Assembly: GCA_005882985.1 (NCBI GenBank)
Contig: VBEJ01000039.1
Span: forward strand, 1 to 48,428
DNA length: 48,428 nucleotides
Direction of reading: 5' to 3'
Source of the DNA: Chloroflexota bacterium
GTDB lineage: Bacteria; Chloroflexota; Dehalococcoidia; SM23-28-2; RBG-16-64-32
Each line of letters begins with the position of its first letter. The stretch's first letter is position 1. The notes beneath the pieces were generated by a model. That model was not told the DNA's origin. It made no database searches and worked only from the letters and a program-made list of their open reading frames with translations. Shown one piece after another: positions 34,586 through 44,015 of the stretch. The translations under genes and the position numbers were made by a program.

Positions 34586-35281
34586 TCAGTCGTGGTCACG
34601 AAGGCGGCCGTCCTCGAGCCAGAGGATCCGCTGGGCAAACTCACGCACGCGGTTATCGTGAGAAACGACAATAACTGCCTTGTGCAGTTCCAATGCCTTC
34701 TGGCCCAACAGTTCCATGACTTCGTGTCCGCGCTTGGCGTCGAGGTTGGCTGTCGGTTCGTCGGCCAGGATCAAGTCCGGGTCCTTGGCGAGCGCTCGCA
34801 CGATTGCTACTCGCTGCTTCTCGCCGTCGCTCAGCCGCTTGGGCAGCGAGTGAATGCGGTGGCCGAGGCCAAATGTCTCGAGAAGATGCGAGGCTCGCTC
34901 CGTGGCGTCCGTTCGTCCATTGCGCGAGCCGTTCTGAATGACTACACGGACGTTCTCCAGTGCGGTGAGGGCTTCGAGGAGGTTGAAGCTCTGATAGACG
35001 AAACCCACCTTTTGCCGCCGGATCGAGGCGAGGTGGGATTCGTCCATGTGCGTGACCTCTGTGCCGCAGATATGCACGCGTCCCTGAGTTGGCCGGAGCA
35101 GCGCACCAGCGATGGTGAGAAGGGTCGTCTTGCCGGAGCCGGATGGGCCCATGATCGCAACTATCTCACCGCCGCGAATATTGAGTGTCACATCCGCAAG
35201 GGCGGTGACACTGAAGTCGCCGGAGCGATAGATCTTGCTGACGCCCTCCAACTGAAGGATCAGCGGTGGCGCGCCCTGCAT
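34586..35281 (-). CDS. ABC transporter ATP-binding protein (MacB/LolD-like)
   Basis: Walker A GPSGSGKTTLL; Walker B LILADEPTANLD; signature LSDGEKQRVAI. Confidence 0.95.
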   Translation of the reverse strand: MQGAPPLILQLEGVSKIYRSGDFSVTALADVTLNIRGGEIVAIMGPSGSGKTTLLTIAGALLRPTQGRVHICGTEVTHMDESHLASIRRQKVGFVYQSFNLLEALTALENVRVVIQNGSRNGRTDATERASHLLETFGLGHRIHSLPKRLSDGEKQRVAIVRALAKDPDLILADEPTANLDAKRGHEVMELLGQKALELHKAVIVVSHDNRVREFAQRILWLEDGRLRDHD

Positions 35282-35285
35282 AGGG

Positions 35286-36413
35286 CTACCCTTTGAAGAC
35301 CATCACGGGGTCTATGTTACTCAAGCGGCGCACTGGTATGTAGGCGGCAACGAGAGACATTACCAGGGTTGCGGCGGCGATTGCAGCAATATCCTGCCAG
35401 CGCACCCAAACCACAAATTGTGGCACTGTATCCTGCGCAAACGGAGCAAGCAGCAGCGTGACGCCAGCGCCGAGAAGAAATCCTAGTGTGCCAGTGATCA
35501 TGCTTTGTTCGAAGACCACTCGGTAGAGATACGGGTTTGTGAAGCCTTCGGCTTTCAGTATCCCATACTCGCGTGACTTCTCGACTGTCGCTGTGTAGAT
35601 TGTGAGGCCTGCAACTGCCAGACCGACGACGAAGGCAACGATTAGCACAACGATGAGTATGGGCAAGATGTTACTGAGTATCCGGTCCCTGGTCTCGCCG
35701 GCGAAGTCTTGGCCTGTGACCATGTGCACCCCCGGGGCGGCGAGCTCAACGCGGTTGGCAACGACGTCTCGTTGAGATGGGTCGTGGAGGGTCAGAACGA
35801 AGAAGGTACGCTGGGTGCGCGGTTGTAATTCGAGGAAATCGATCGTCGTGTCCAGGGTGGCAAACGCCACTTGCGTATAGATAAAGTCGCCTCCCCGGGA
35901 GAAGCCCGATACGACGAGCGACTTCGTACCTTTAACGAGCCTATCGCCGATCTGTACGCCATAGCGCTTATGCATTTCAATGTCAACGACCACTTCTCCC
36001 GGGCCGGGTGGGCTCTTACCTTCGGCGACTTCGAGCGGGCCGCCGAGACCGACCTTGGGATCGTATCCAACCAGCTGGATATCGAAGGTATCCGAGCGGC
36101 TGGTTCCGGCTCGGTAGACTTGCATGGGCCGGACGATCAACGGACTGACGACATCGACTTCTGGGAGCAATTTGAGCTGGACACCAAGGCTATCAGGAAG
36201 CACGGACCCTGCAGCGACGAAGTCGGTGGTCCCGTCGCTCGTGGCCCAAAGGTCCGCGGGGACGTGCTCGACAAAGCCGCCGACCTGCTGGCTCCAACCG
36301 CGGTAGAGCGAGAGAAGAATGCCGATGAGAAAGACAGAGAGGGCGACACCGCCGACAGATATGCCGAGGCGCGTCCTCTCCGCGAAGAGATTTTTGCGCG
36401 CGATGAGTAGCAT
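35286..36413 (-). CDS. ABC transporter permease (FtsX/MacB type)
   Basis: N-terminal TM, large extracytoplasmic domain, three C-terminal TMs with ATVEKSREYGILKAEGF; directly upstream of the ATPase gene. Confidence 0.9.
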   Translation of the reverse strand: MLLIARKNLFAERTRLGISVGGVALSVFLIGILLSLYRGWSQQVGGFVEHVPADLWATSDGTTDFVAAGSVLPDSLGVQLKLLPEVDVVSPLIVRPMQVYRAGTSRSDTFDIQLVGYDPKVGLGGPLEVAEGKSPPGPGEVVVDIEMHKRYGVQIGDRLVKGTKSLVVSGFSRGGDFIYTQVAFATLDTTIDFLELQPRTQRTFFVLTLHDPSQRDVVANRVELAAPGVHMVTGQDFAGETRDRILSNILPILIVVLIVAFVVGLAVAGLTIYTATVEKSREYGILKAEGFTNPYLYRVVFEQSMITGTLGFLLGAGVTLLLAPFAQDTVPQFVVWVRWQDIAAIAAATLVMSLVAAYIPVRRLSNIDPVMVFKG

Positions 36414-36522
36414 CGAGGGACTGCGGGATTGAAGTTTACGTGTTGCGCAAGTTAGCCTGCAAGGAGATTGGAAGCTGAATGGGGCGGGGTGACCGACCTT
36501 CCACCGGTTTCGAAAGCATAGA

Positions 36523-38277
36523 TTGCTTTACATCGCGAACTTTTCAAATGCATTGGCACGCAACAGATACTTGAAGCCGGCGTTTTTAGGCAGCAACCGC
36601 TTCGGGGCCGAACTGGTGAACCTTTCGGCGAAGGCAGGATCGATAAACAGCCATCCCAGCTGGTCTCCAGATGGCAAGAGGCTCGCGTTCACGTCCGAGC
36701 GCGAGGGGCCTGGAGACATCTACACCATGAACGCGGACGGAACCGACCAAGTCCGAATCACCAACGATCCAGCAGCGGACGGCTTTCCGGCGTGGTCCGC
36801 GGACGGTCAGTTCATGGCGTTCGCCTCAACGAGAGATGGCGACAGCGAAATATACGTCATGAGGGCGGATGGAAGCGACCAGAAGCGGCTCACCAATAGC
36901 CCGGGCATCGATAGCTTTCCCTCCTGGTCGCCGGACGGATCGCGAATTGCTTTCGAATCGGACCGCGCCGGAAATACAGACATCTACGTCATGAACGCCG
37001 GCGGCTCGGACCAGAAACCACTGATCGCGGATCCGGCTGTTGATTTCGCGCCGCACTGGTCACCCGACGGCCAGAAAATAGCGTTCGCTTCCAACCGAGA
37101 CGGGAATAGTGAGATTTACATCGTGAACGCTGACGGCTCGAACTTGCAGCGGCTAACAGATAATCCCGCCGACGACGGTGATCCGGCGTGGTCGCCGAAC
37201 GGCAGCCGGATCGCTTTCTATTCGGACAGAGACGGCAGCCGGGATATTCACTCCATGGATCCCGACGGAGGGGCGCCGACGCAATTGACCCATGGGGATA
37301 CAGTCTATTTCGCGCCGGCCTGGTCCCCCGATGGCTCGCGGATCGCCTTCTCATCGAGCCAGGACGGCAAGTTGTCAATACTCGTCATGAAGGCGGATGG
37401 CTCGCTAATAACGCGCTTAACGGACCGGCCGTTCTCCGACCTCTCGCCGGCGTGGTCGCCCGATGGTAGAAAGCTGGCCTTCGAGTCCAATCGGGACAAC
37501 AACAGCGAGCTCTACGTAATGGACGCTGATGGCTCGAACCAGGTGCGCTTGACGAATAACCGCGCTGCGGACAGACGGCCTGCTTGGTCTCCGGACGGTA
37601 AGTTTCTGGCCTTTGAGTCGGAGCGCGACGGCAATCGAGAAATCTATATCATGCAGTCGGACGGTTCGAATGTCAGGCGGCTGACGAACGACGCAGGGGC
37701 CGACTACGCTCCGGCTTGGTCGCCGAATGGCTCACTTTTGGCTTTTACATCTGATCGCGACGGCGATCCGGAGATATATTTGATGCGCGCCGACGGGAGC
37801 GGCCTCGTTAAGCTCACGAACAACACGCGCCGGGACGAGAACCCGGTGTGGTCGCCCGACGGATCGCGCCTGGCCTTTGAGTCGGAAGCAGGCGGAGACA
37901 CGGACATTTACGCAATGGCAGTAGATGGCTCGGGGCTTACACCTATCGCGAGCGGGCCCGGCCGCGATAGTTCGCCCGCGTGGTCGCCGGATGGCTCTCG
38001 GCTGGCGTTCTCTTCAGAGCGGACGGGAAACCAGGAGGTCTTCGTGGTGCGCTCGGATGGTTCCGATCTGCGGAACGTAAGCAATGACGCCGGCAACGAC
38101 GCCGGACCCGTGTGGTCCCGGAGCGGGAAGTATCTCGCCTTCGTTTCAGAACGGAGCGGGACCAAGAGCATTTTTACAGTCAACGCCGATGGTAGCGGAC
38201 TGGTGCGGGTGACAGCGGATGAAGGCGGAGGTGATGACGCCCCCGCCTGGCGTCCTCTCCTCGCGGGTGGTGGATGA
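36523..38277 (+). CDS. TolB-like beta-propeller protein with 12 WSPDG-type repeats
   Basis: Twelve ~44-aa repeats of the form W-S-P-D-G-x-x-[IL]-A-F-x-S-x-R-x-G-[..]-I-Y-x-M-x-A-D-G-S; TTG start; no visible signal peptide. Confidence 0.85.
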   Translation: MLYIANFSNALARNRYLKPAFLGSNRFGAELVNLSAKAGSINSHPSWSPDGKRLAFTSEREGPGDIYTMNADGTDQVRITNDPAADGFPAWSADGQFMAFASTRDGDSEIYVMRADGSDQKRLTNSPGIDSFPSWSPDGSRIAFESDRAGNTDIYVMNAGGSDQKPLIADPAVDFAPHWSPDGQKIAFASNRDGNSEIYIVNADGSNLQRLTDNPADDGDPAWSPNGSRIAFYSDRDGSRDIHSMDPDGGAPTQLTHGDTVYFAPAWSPDGSRIAFSSSQDGKLSILVMKADGSLITRLTDRPFSDLSPAWSPDGRKLAFESNRDNNSELYVMDADGSNQVRLTNNRAADRRPAWSPDGKFLAFESERDGNREIYIMQSDGSNVRRLTNDAGADYAPAWSPNGSLLAFTSDRDGDPEIYLMRADGSGLVKLTNNTRRDENPVWSPDGSRLAFESEAGGDTDIYAMAVDGSGLTPIASGPGRDSSPAWSPDGSRLAFSSERTGNQEVFVVRSDGSDLRNVSNDAGNDAGPVWSRSGKYLAFVSERSGTKSIFTVNADGSGLVRVTADEGGGDDAPAWRPLLAGGG

Positions 38278-39449
38278 TGGGCGTTGCCCGGCGAGCGGCG
38301 ATTTCACTATGCGTTATCTTCTTTCTCGTTGGGGTCGCCGCCGGGTGTGGTGGTGATAACGGGGCGCCGCGGCTGTTTAACCGGCTCATATTCCTAACCC
38401 GCCAATCCGGCGATTATGATATTCGGTTGCGCACGAACAACGACCGTCAACCCGTTGAGCTGGGCCGGGTCCTACCCTGGGACTCGCAGCCTGTGTGGTC
38501 TCCGGACGGCAGCCGCATCGCCTTCTATTCCGACCGCAAGTTCAACCTACCGGACAGGGACGACAACGTCGACATATACGTCTTGGCGGCCGACGGGACA
38601 GGCCTTACGCAGTTGACCGAAGACCCAGCGTCAGACGCGTTTCCATATTGGTCGCCCAACGGGCAGCGGCTCGCCTTCTATTCCGAGCGGGACGGTCAAG
38701 GCGATGTCTATACGATGAACGCCGATGGGTCTGGCGTAGCACGAGTAACGGACGATCCGGCGCTCGACATACCTTACGGCTGGTCACCGGACGGGCAGCG
38801 CCTCCTCATTTCGTCCGCGAGGAGCGGCAATCTCGACTTGTATACGATGAAGGCTGACGGGGGTGATGTTAAACGGGTAACCAAGCTGGAAGGCAACGAC
38901 GTCTCGGCGCAGTGGTCGCCCGATGGAACCCAGATAGCATTCGAATCGTCAGAGGGAAGGAACGTCGAAGTTTATGTCGTGGATGCCGATGGCTCGAACC
39001 TGATCGATCTTACTCTGAGGCCGCTTCGCGACGCACATCCGGTGTGGGCTCCGGATTCGGTGCGCCTCGCCTTCGTTTCCGACCGGACGGCGGACTCCGA
39101 GATCTACGTGATGGATACCAACTACTCCTTGCCGACGCAGGTTACAGCAGTGCAGCGGGAAGACGCTTGGCCAGCATGGTCGCCTGACGGCGCGCAGCTC
39201 GCGTTTGTCTCGGACAGAGACAACAACCGCGAAATTTACCTGGCGAACGCGGACGGCACGGGGCAGATTCGGCTCACGAACGATCCTGGGCCAGATCTTT
39301 CGCCGGAATGGTCTCCGGATGGTGCGAGGCTGGCGTTTGTCGGTTATCGGGGTAGTAGGCGCGATATTTTTGTGATTAATGTAGACGGTTCCGGGCTCGT
39401 CCGCCTCACGAAGGATGAGAGCCCGTCTGCCCTGCGTATGGACCAATGA
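38274..39449 (+). CDS. TolB-like beta-propeller lipoprotein
   Basis: Signal with lipobox LVGVAAGC|GGD; seven WSPDG-type repeats; ATGA overlap with the upstream propeller gene. Confidence 0.88.
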   Translation: MMGVARRAAISLCVIFFLVGVAAGCGGDNGAPRLFNRLIFLTRQSGDYDIRLRTNNDRQPVELGRVLPWDSQPVWSPDGSRIAFYSDRKFNLPDRDDNVDIYVLAADGTGLTQLTEDPASDAFPYWSPNGQRLAFYSERDGQGDVYTMNADGSGVARVTDDPALDIPYGWSPDGQRLLISSARSGNLDLYTMKADGGDVKRVTKLEGNDVSAQWSPDGTQIAFESSEGRNVEVYVVDADGSNLIDLTLRPLRDAHPVWAPDSVRLAFVSDRTADSEIYVMDTNYSLPTQVTAVQREDAWPAWSPDGAQLAFVSDRDNNREIYLANADGTGQIRLTNDPGPDLSPEWSPDGARLAFVGYRGSRRDIFVINVDGSGLVRLTKDESPSALRMDQ

Positions 39450-39461
39450 GGAGGTAGGATT

Positions 39462-40328
39462 GTGACCAGCGAGAATGATGTCTATGTTGGCCGCTATATG
39501 GGCGAGCGAGCTGTCGAGATCACGCCCGAACTGGTCGATCAATACTCGGACGCTGTTGACGACCACAATCGCTGGTATTCAGGCGAATCCGCGTTTGGCG
39601 GCGCGGTGGCGCCGGCGTTATTGCTCCATTCCGAGGTGTACCGGACACTGTCCTGGTACTTGCCCAGAATCTACGGCAACCTTCACGCGCGCCAGGAGTG
39701 GGATCTGTTTCAGCCCGTGATGGTCGGAGACAGAGTAACGACTCGTTCCCTCGTCATCGACCGATACATCAAGCGCGACCGCGAATATATCGTCAACGAA
39801 GTCACTTGCTTCGGCGGGGACGGCAGGCCCCTGAACCGGGGACGCACGCATCAGAGCTTCCTCCGCGAGCGACAGCCCGAACCCATGGTCGTCGACAAGG
39901 AGCGCGAGAGACGTGCTGACCGCCGGTTCGATGTCGGACAGGGCGAAGTAGTGGAAGAGATAGCCGGACCAGCCAAAGAAGTTACACTTGAGATGTGCCG
40001 GCTTTTCTCTCCGCGCAAGAGCTATCACAACGACATCGAAGAGGCGCGGAAGCTGGGCTTTCCCGATATCGTGGTGCAGGGGATGATGCCGCTCTGCTTC
40101 CTTTCAGAGATGATGACCGAGCGGTTCGGCGAGGGTTGGTTTGCCGGCGGGCGGATGAATGTGAACCTGGTGAACGTTGTATGGCGTGGTGACATTCTGA
40201 TGTGTCGGGGAATCGTGCGGGAGTTTTCGCCTGAGGGGTCACGGAGCAGGGCGAACCTGCAGATTTGGTGTGAGAAGCCCGACGGCACGAAAGTGGTCGT
40301 CGGCTCGGCGAGCGCCATTGTAGCTTAG
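39462..40328 (+). CDS. MaoC-like / hotdog-fold dehydratase family protein
   Basis: Two hotdog halves: WDLFQPVMVGDRVTTRSLV and SPRKSYHNDIEEARKLGFPDIVVQGMMPLCFLSEMM, VWRGDILMCRG. Confidence 0.82.
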   Translation: MTSENDVYVGRYMGERAVEITPELVDQYSDAVDDHNRWYSGESAFGGAVAPALLLHSEVYRTLSWYLPRIYGNLHARQEWDLFQPVMVGDRVTTRSLVIDRYIKRDREYIVNEVTCFGGDGRPLNRGRTHQSFLRERQPEPMVVDKERERRADRRFDVGQGEVVEEIAGPAKEVTLEMCRLFSPRKSYHNDIEEARKLGFPDIVVQGMMPLCFLSEMMTERFGEGWFAGGRMNVNLVNVVWRGDILMCRGIVREFSPEGSRSRANLQIWCEKPDGTKVVVGSASAIVA

Positions 40329-40376
40329 ACGCAAGGCAGTCGCCGAACGCCGTCGGGCCGGGCCGGACTATTGCGG

Positions 40377-40634
40377 CTACTTTGGGAGATGGTCTACGAG
40401 TTCGTCGAGTGCTTCGCCGCGCCGGACCCAGCGCCGCATCTCACGCCGGAGAAGAGAGCTGACCTTCTCGAGGGCCTGGGCGCGCTCCGGGTCGTGTTGC
40501 CCGGTCATCGCCCGGTGCACCTCGCGCAGCGCGTCCTCACACGCCGCCGCCATTCGCCAGGCGAAGAAGCAACGACCGCTGGCATCCGCCCAGGCGTGGT
40601 CCGGGGTCGATCGTGTTGCTGCAGCCGCTCTCAT
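40377..40634 (-). CDS. Small hypothetical protein
   Basis: 85-aa ORF in an otherwise non-coding gap; helical, charged; no recognised motif. Confidence 0.4.
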   Translation of the reverse strand: MRAAAATRSTPDHAWADASGRCFFAWRMAAACEDALREVHRAMTGQHDPERAQALEKVSSLLRREMRRWVRRGEALDELVDHLPK

Positions 40635-40788
40635 TTGTTCGTCCCTAATCGCGTCCTATTCTGTCTATTGAGATGAAGCCGCAACGAGCGCGTTACATCT
40701 TGGCGGCTGGAGCAATGGCCCGTACACCGAACTGAAACCGTGTTAGTTTGTTATACTGAAAGGGTCCCGAGCGGAGAGGTGACTGAAC

Positions 40789-41592
40789 TTGCCCCGAAGA
40801 GAGAGGCGAAGACGGCGAGGGCCCACCGAATATCAAGGCCCGCGACGCGCGAAACCGCCATTTCCAATAAACGTAATCTTTAACGCTAAGGCGTTCTATA
40901 TCGTGTTCATTGTCCTGATTATCGCGAGTCTGGCGGCGACGGCCATCGCGAGCAGCTCTGGTGGCAGCGGCAAGCGTTCGAAGGTGCCAGAGCCAGAGGA
41001 CCGGATCACAGCTGAAGAGACGCCGAACGCTTCCCTAACCTTCAGTGCGCCGGCACCGACGATAGACCGTTCGAAGTCCTACCTGGCAACGATTAGGACG
41101 GATAAAGGCGACATCAAGATTGACCTCACTGCGGAGGCGCCCGATACGGTGAACAGCTTTGCTTTTCTGGCCGGAAACGGCTTCTACAACAACACCGTGT
41201 TTTTCTACGTCGATAAGCAGTATGCGGCGCAGGCCGGAGACCCAACCTGCCGCGTAGACGCCCCCGGCGTGTGCTCGGGCGCGGGTGGACCGGGATACTC
41301 GTTGCCGCTGCAGAACGCTGACACAACCCGCAAGCAATGGGATGTGGTGGCCCCTACCTTGGTTCAGGGCGGTCAGGATGTGAGCGGAAGCCAGTTTCGA
41401 ATACTCTATCGGGACGACCCGCGGGCAAATGTCAAGGAGACAGTATTCGGAAAGGTCGTGGACGGTACCAGCATCCTGGAAGGGCTAAGGGACCTGGTAC
41501 CATGCTCCGTCGCGGGCTCCGCTAACTGTGATAAAGACCTCTCAGCGGCGCTAGTGATCAAAGAGATCGTCGTCGAACCGAAGGTCGTCTAG
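40789..41592 (+). CDS. Membrane-anchored cyclophilin-type peptidyl-prolyl isomerase
   Basis: N-terminal basic stretch plus TM (FYIVFIVLIIASLAATAIA); YLATIRTDKGDIKIDLTAEAPDTVNSFAFLAGNGFYNNTVFF...GSQFRILYRDDPRAN. Confidence 0.85.
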   Translation: MPRRERRRRRGPTEYQGPRRAKPPFPINVIFNAKAFYIVFIVLIIASLAATAIASSSGGSGKRSKVPEPEDRITAEETPNASLTFSAPAPTIDRSKSYLATIRTDKGDIKIDLTAEAPDTVNSFAFLAGNGFYNNTVFFYVDKQYAAQAGDPTCRVDAPGVCSGAGGPGYSLPLQNADTTRKQWDVVAPTLVQGGQDVSGSQFRILYRDDPRANVKETVFGKVVDGTSILEGLRDLVPCSVAGSANCDKDLSAALVIKEIVVEPKVV

Positions 41593-41661
41593 CGAAGCTC
41601 TTGGCTTGATGCGGCGGCGACCGCAGGCTCGATGGGACCGTTTGATTCAGTAAGAAGCTAT

Positions 41662-41877
41662 TTAGCGCTTCTTGTCGTCTGTTGCGGCCGGCTCTTTCTC
41701 GTCTGTCTCGTGTTTGTCCTCATCTTGGCCTTCCTTCAGTTCGCGGCGGAATTCTCGGATCCCACGGCCGAAACCCTTGCCGATATCACCGATGCGGGTG
41801 GCGCCGAAGAGGACGACAACAATGGCGAGAATAATTAGTAGCTCTGGAGCACCCAAACTCTGGAACACGAGCATCAC
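41662..41877 (-). CDS. tatA: Sec-independent protein translocase TatA
   Basis: [43 protein letters not shown]. Confidence 0.93.
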   Translation of the reverse strand: MMLVFQSLGAPELLIILAIVVVLFGATRIGDIGKGFGRGIREFRRELKEGQDEDKHETDEKEPAATDDKKR

Positions 41878-41921
41878 CTCTCCCCACTGGGAAGAATATC
41901 ACTGGCTTTCACTTCTCACAA

Positions 41922-42167
41922 CTAACTATGACCGGCGCTACTTTCCGCTCCCCTTTCAATTACGAACATGAGACCCAGAAAGATTGCGGTTGCCGCGATG
42001 CTTCCAAGAGCAAGCAACCATAACCCGCCGACGAGAAAGAATATCCCAGCGGCGGCGGCGAAGCTCATCGATGTGACCACAAGTATCCGCGCGATAACAA
42101 TGCCAAGCGGCATCTGCGGCTGTGCGGGAGCCGGTTGGCCCTCGCCGTTTTCGGCGTCTTCCTGCAT
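41922..42167 (-). CDS. Small membrane protein, unknown function
   Basis: MQEDAENGEGQPAPAQPQMPLGIVIARILVVTSMSFAAAAGIFFLVGGLWLLALGSIAATAIFLGLMFVIE; start reset downstream of the tRNA-Pro. Confidence 0.65.
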   Translation of the reverse strand: MQEDAENGEGQPAPAQPQMPLGIVIARILVVTSMSFAAAAGIFFLVGGLWLLALGSIAATAIFLGLMFVIERGAESSAGHS

Positions 42168-42216
42168 AAGTTCGGCCCGAACCGCGGCGAGGATACCCGG
42201 GGTCACGGCGGTCCGC

Positions 42217-42294
42217 TGGTCGGGGTGGGCGGATTCGAACCGCCGGCCTCCTGGCCCCAAACCAGGCGCTCTAGCCTAGCTGAGCTACACCCCG
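42217..42294 (-). tRNA. tRNA-Pro (anticodon TGG)
   Basis: Minus strand: CGGGGTG acceptor, GCTC/GAGC D-arm, CCTGG-TTTGGGG-CCAGG anticodon arm, GGCGG-TTCGAAT-CCGCC T-arm, CACCCCG-A-CCA. Confidence 0.97.
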
Positions 42295-42376
42295 TGTCTC
42301 TCAGGTTAGAGGCCGACATGCGGCGGGGTCAAGAAAGCAAACTCGCTGGTGAGCGTATCGCTGCCGATGCGGCTGC

Positions 42377-42520
42377 TTACCTTGAGCTGGTGAGTACGAG
42401 CACCCCCGCGGCGAGTGCAATTATTGCGCTGAACGGGGCCAGAATGAGAAGGTATTCTGCCATACCTTGGCCCGCCCGCGCCTGGCACTCGCGAAGAGCT
42501 GCCCTGATGCGAAATAGCAT
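42377..42520 (-). CDS. Flp-type (type IVb) pilin-like small protein, 47 aa (not in supplied ORF track)
   Basis: Minus-strand translation MLFRIRAALRECQARAGQGMAEYLLILAPFSAIIALAAGVLVLTSSR*; GQGMAEY processing-like motif before a hydrophobic helix; AGGAGGA ribosome-binding site upstream of ATG 42520. Confidence 0.68.
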   Translation of the reverse strand: MLFRIRAALRECQARAGQGMAEYLLILAPFSAIIALAAGVLVLTSSR

Positions 42521-42614
42521 AACGCTTCCTCCTGCGATGAAGTATCGCGAGCGCTACTCGCCAAAGTGTCGCCGCCGATGAGTTAGAGGCCGGTTAACAG
42601 CTAGTAGTGGCGCC

Positions 42615-43637
42615 TTAACCAGGACGGAGCGCCCGGCCGGTGATCGCACCGTCAGATTGAGGACCGTGCCCAGCCGCGACGCCGCCAGCATTGTTGGTCT
42701 GACTTTCCCGCTGGGCTGGCAAGGCGGCTCCGATGATCTCCCGGACGGCGAGAATTTGTTCCCTTTGCATGAACTCCTCGAGGCCATCGATGATGTCTAG
42801 CGGGGCCTGGGGATTGCGGAAGGTGGCGGTCCCGACCTGCACGGCGGTCGCGCCCGCCATCATGAACTCGATCGCGTCCTCGGCGCTGACGATTCCTCCG
42901 CAGCCGACGATCGGTATATCGAGCGATCTTGCTACCTGGTAAACCATGCGAAGCGCAATCGGCTTGAGAGCCGGGCCGGAGAGGCCGCCGGAACCCCAGC
43001 CGAGTGTGGGGCGCCGCGCCTGGATGTCGATTCGCATGGCCGGAAACGTGTTGATCAGCGTGAGCCCGTCGGCCCCGGCATCAGCTGCGGCTGCAGCGAT
43101 GCCAACGATATCCGTCACATTTGGGCCGAGTTTCACGAGCAGGGGAAGATCGGTTTCGCGGCGGACGGCGTAGGTGAGGTCTGAGGCCGACCGCGGATCA
43201 GTGCCAAACTCGAGCCCGTTTTCGACGTTTGGGCAGCTTACGTTAATCTCGATGCCGCTTACGCCCGGCGCCCCGTCCAGCCGACGCGCGAGCTCGGCAT
43301 AATGAGCGATGCTTTCACCGGCGATGTTGGCGATGACGGGCACCCGCCAGGTTGCCCAGACGGGCGCGATGTCGCGGAGGATGGCGTCGACGCCGATATT
43401 TTGCAGCCCGATCGAATTGAGCATGCCGGCAGCGGTCTCGATGATCCGTGGCTGCGCGTTGCCTTGTCTGGGCCTCAGAGTTATGGCTTTGCTGACGATG
43501 GCTCCCAGGCGCTGAATATCGAAAATCTTGGCGTAGTCCAGGCCGTTACCGAACGTCCCCGAGGCGGTCATCACCGGGTTAGAAAAAGAGAGGCCGCGTT
43601 TATGGCCGGGGAGCAGTTCTACGCTCAGGTTAGGCAC
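42615..43637 (-). CDS. pyrD: Dihydroorotate dehydrogenase, class 1B type
   Basis: LSFSNPVMTASGTFGNGLDYAKIFDIQRLGAIVSKAITLRPRQGNAQPRI, EINVSCPNVENG, VKLGPNVTDI, GCGGIVSAEDAIEFMMAGATAVQVGT; GTG start at 43637 preferred. Confidence 0.95.
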   Translation of the reverse strand: MPNLSVELLPGHKRGLSFSNPVMTASGTFGNGLDYAKIFDIQRLGAIVSKAITLRPRQGNAQPRIIETAAGMLNSIGLQNIGVDAILRDIAPVWATWRVPVIANIAGESIAHYAELARRLDGAPGVSGIEINVSCPNVENGLEFGTDPRSASDLTYAVRRETDLPLLVKLGPNVTDIVGIAAAAADAGADGLTLINTFPAMRIDIQARRPTLGWGSGGLSGPALKPIALRMVYQVARSLDIPIVGCGGIVSAEDAIEFMMAGATAVQVGTATFRNPQAPLDIIDGLEEFMQREQILAVREIIGAALPAQRESQTNNAGGVAAGHGPQSDGAITGRALRPG

Positions 43638-43675
43638 CGTCTTCAATGTATGCCAGGGCGTTGGACAAAACAACA

Positions 43676-43697
43676 GGCCCCGTCCTGCGACGGGGCC
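43676..43697 (-). terminator. Rho-independent terminator candidate for the zinc-ribbon gene at 43722-44015
   Basis: GGCCCCGTC-CTGC-GACGGGGCC perfect 9-bp stem with tetraloop; on the minus strand followed by TGTTGTTTTGT. Confidence 0.7.
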
Positions 43698-43721
43698 TTG
43701 CGTTCGAATTGGTTTGTTATC

Positions 43722-44015
43722 TTAGGCGATCATCGCGTTGCGGGATCGCGGGGAAGCCGCGACCTCGTCATCGTCGGCGACCGCTCGGCTCGGGCGTGAG
43801 CCCCTCCATGCGTTATAGCCGCTGCCGGATTCATCCTCCCAGAGGTGATCAGTCGCCGAGTTTCGGAACTCGCGCTCTTCGCCGCAGCGCTTGCAATGGC
43901 CGAGGCTCATCGAGCCGCGCGGCGTCTCGATCACCCAGTGGTGCTGGCAGGTAACGGCCGACGCTTCCGCTTCCGGCTGGACGGGTTTTTCTTCGACTAC
44001 TGATGTCTTGGCCAT
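43722..44015 (-). CDS. Small putative zinc-ribbon protein
   Basis: CQHHWVIETPRGSMSLGHCKRCGEEREFRNS: C/H...CxxC metal-binding pattern; own terminator. Confidence 0.65.
   Translation of the reverse strand: MAKTSVVEEKPVQPEAEASAVTCQHHWVIETPRGSMSLGHCKRCGEEREFRNSATDHLWEDESGSGYNAWRGSRPSRAVADDDEVAASPRSRNAMIA

Noticed and set aside
36655-38250. 132-bp periodicity as a DNA tandem repeat element
   Set aside because: Explained by protein-level propeller blades; the nucleotide copies are diverged.
42168-42260. N-terminal extension of the small membrane ORF into the tRNA-Pro gene
   Set aside because: It would translate tRNA sequence; internal ATG 42167 is a better start.
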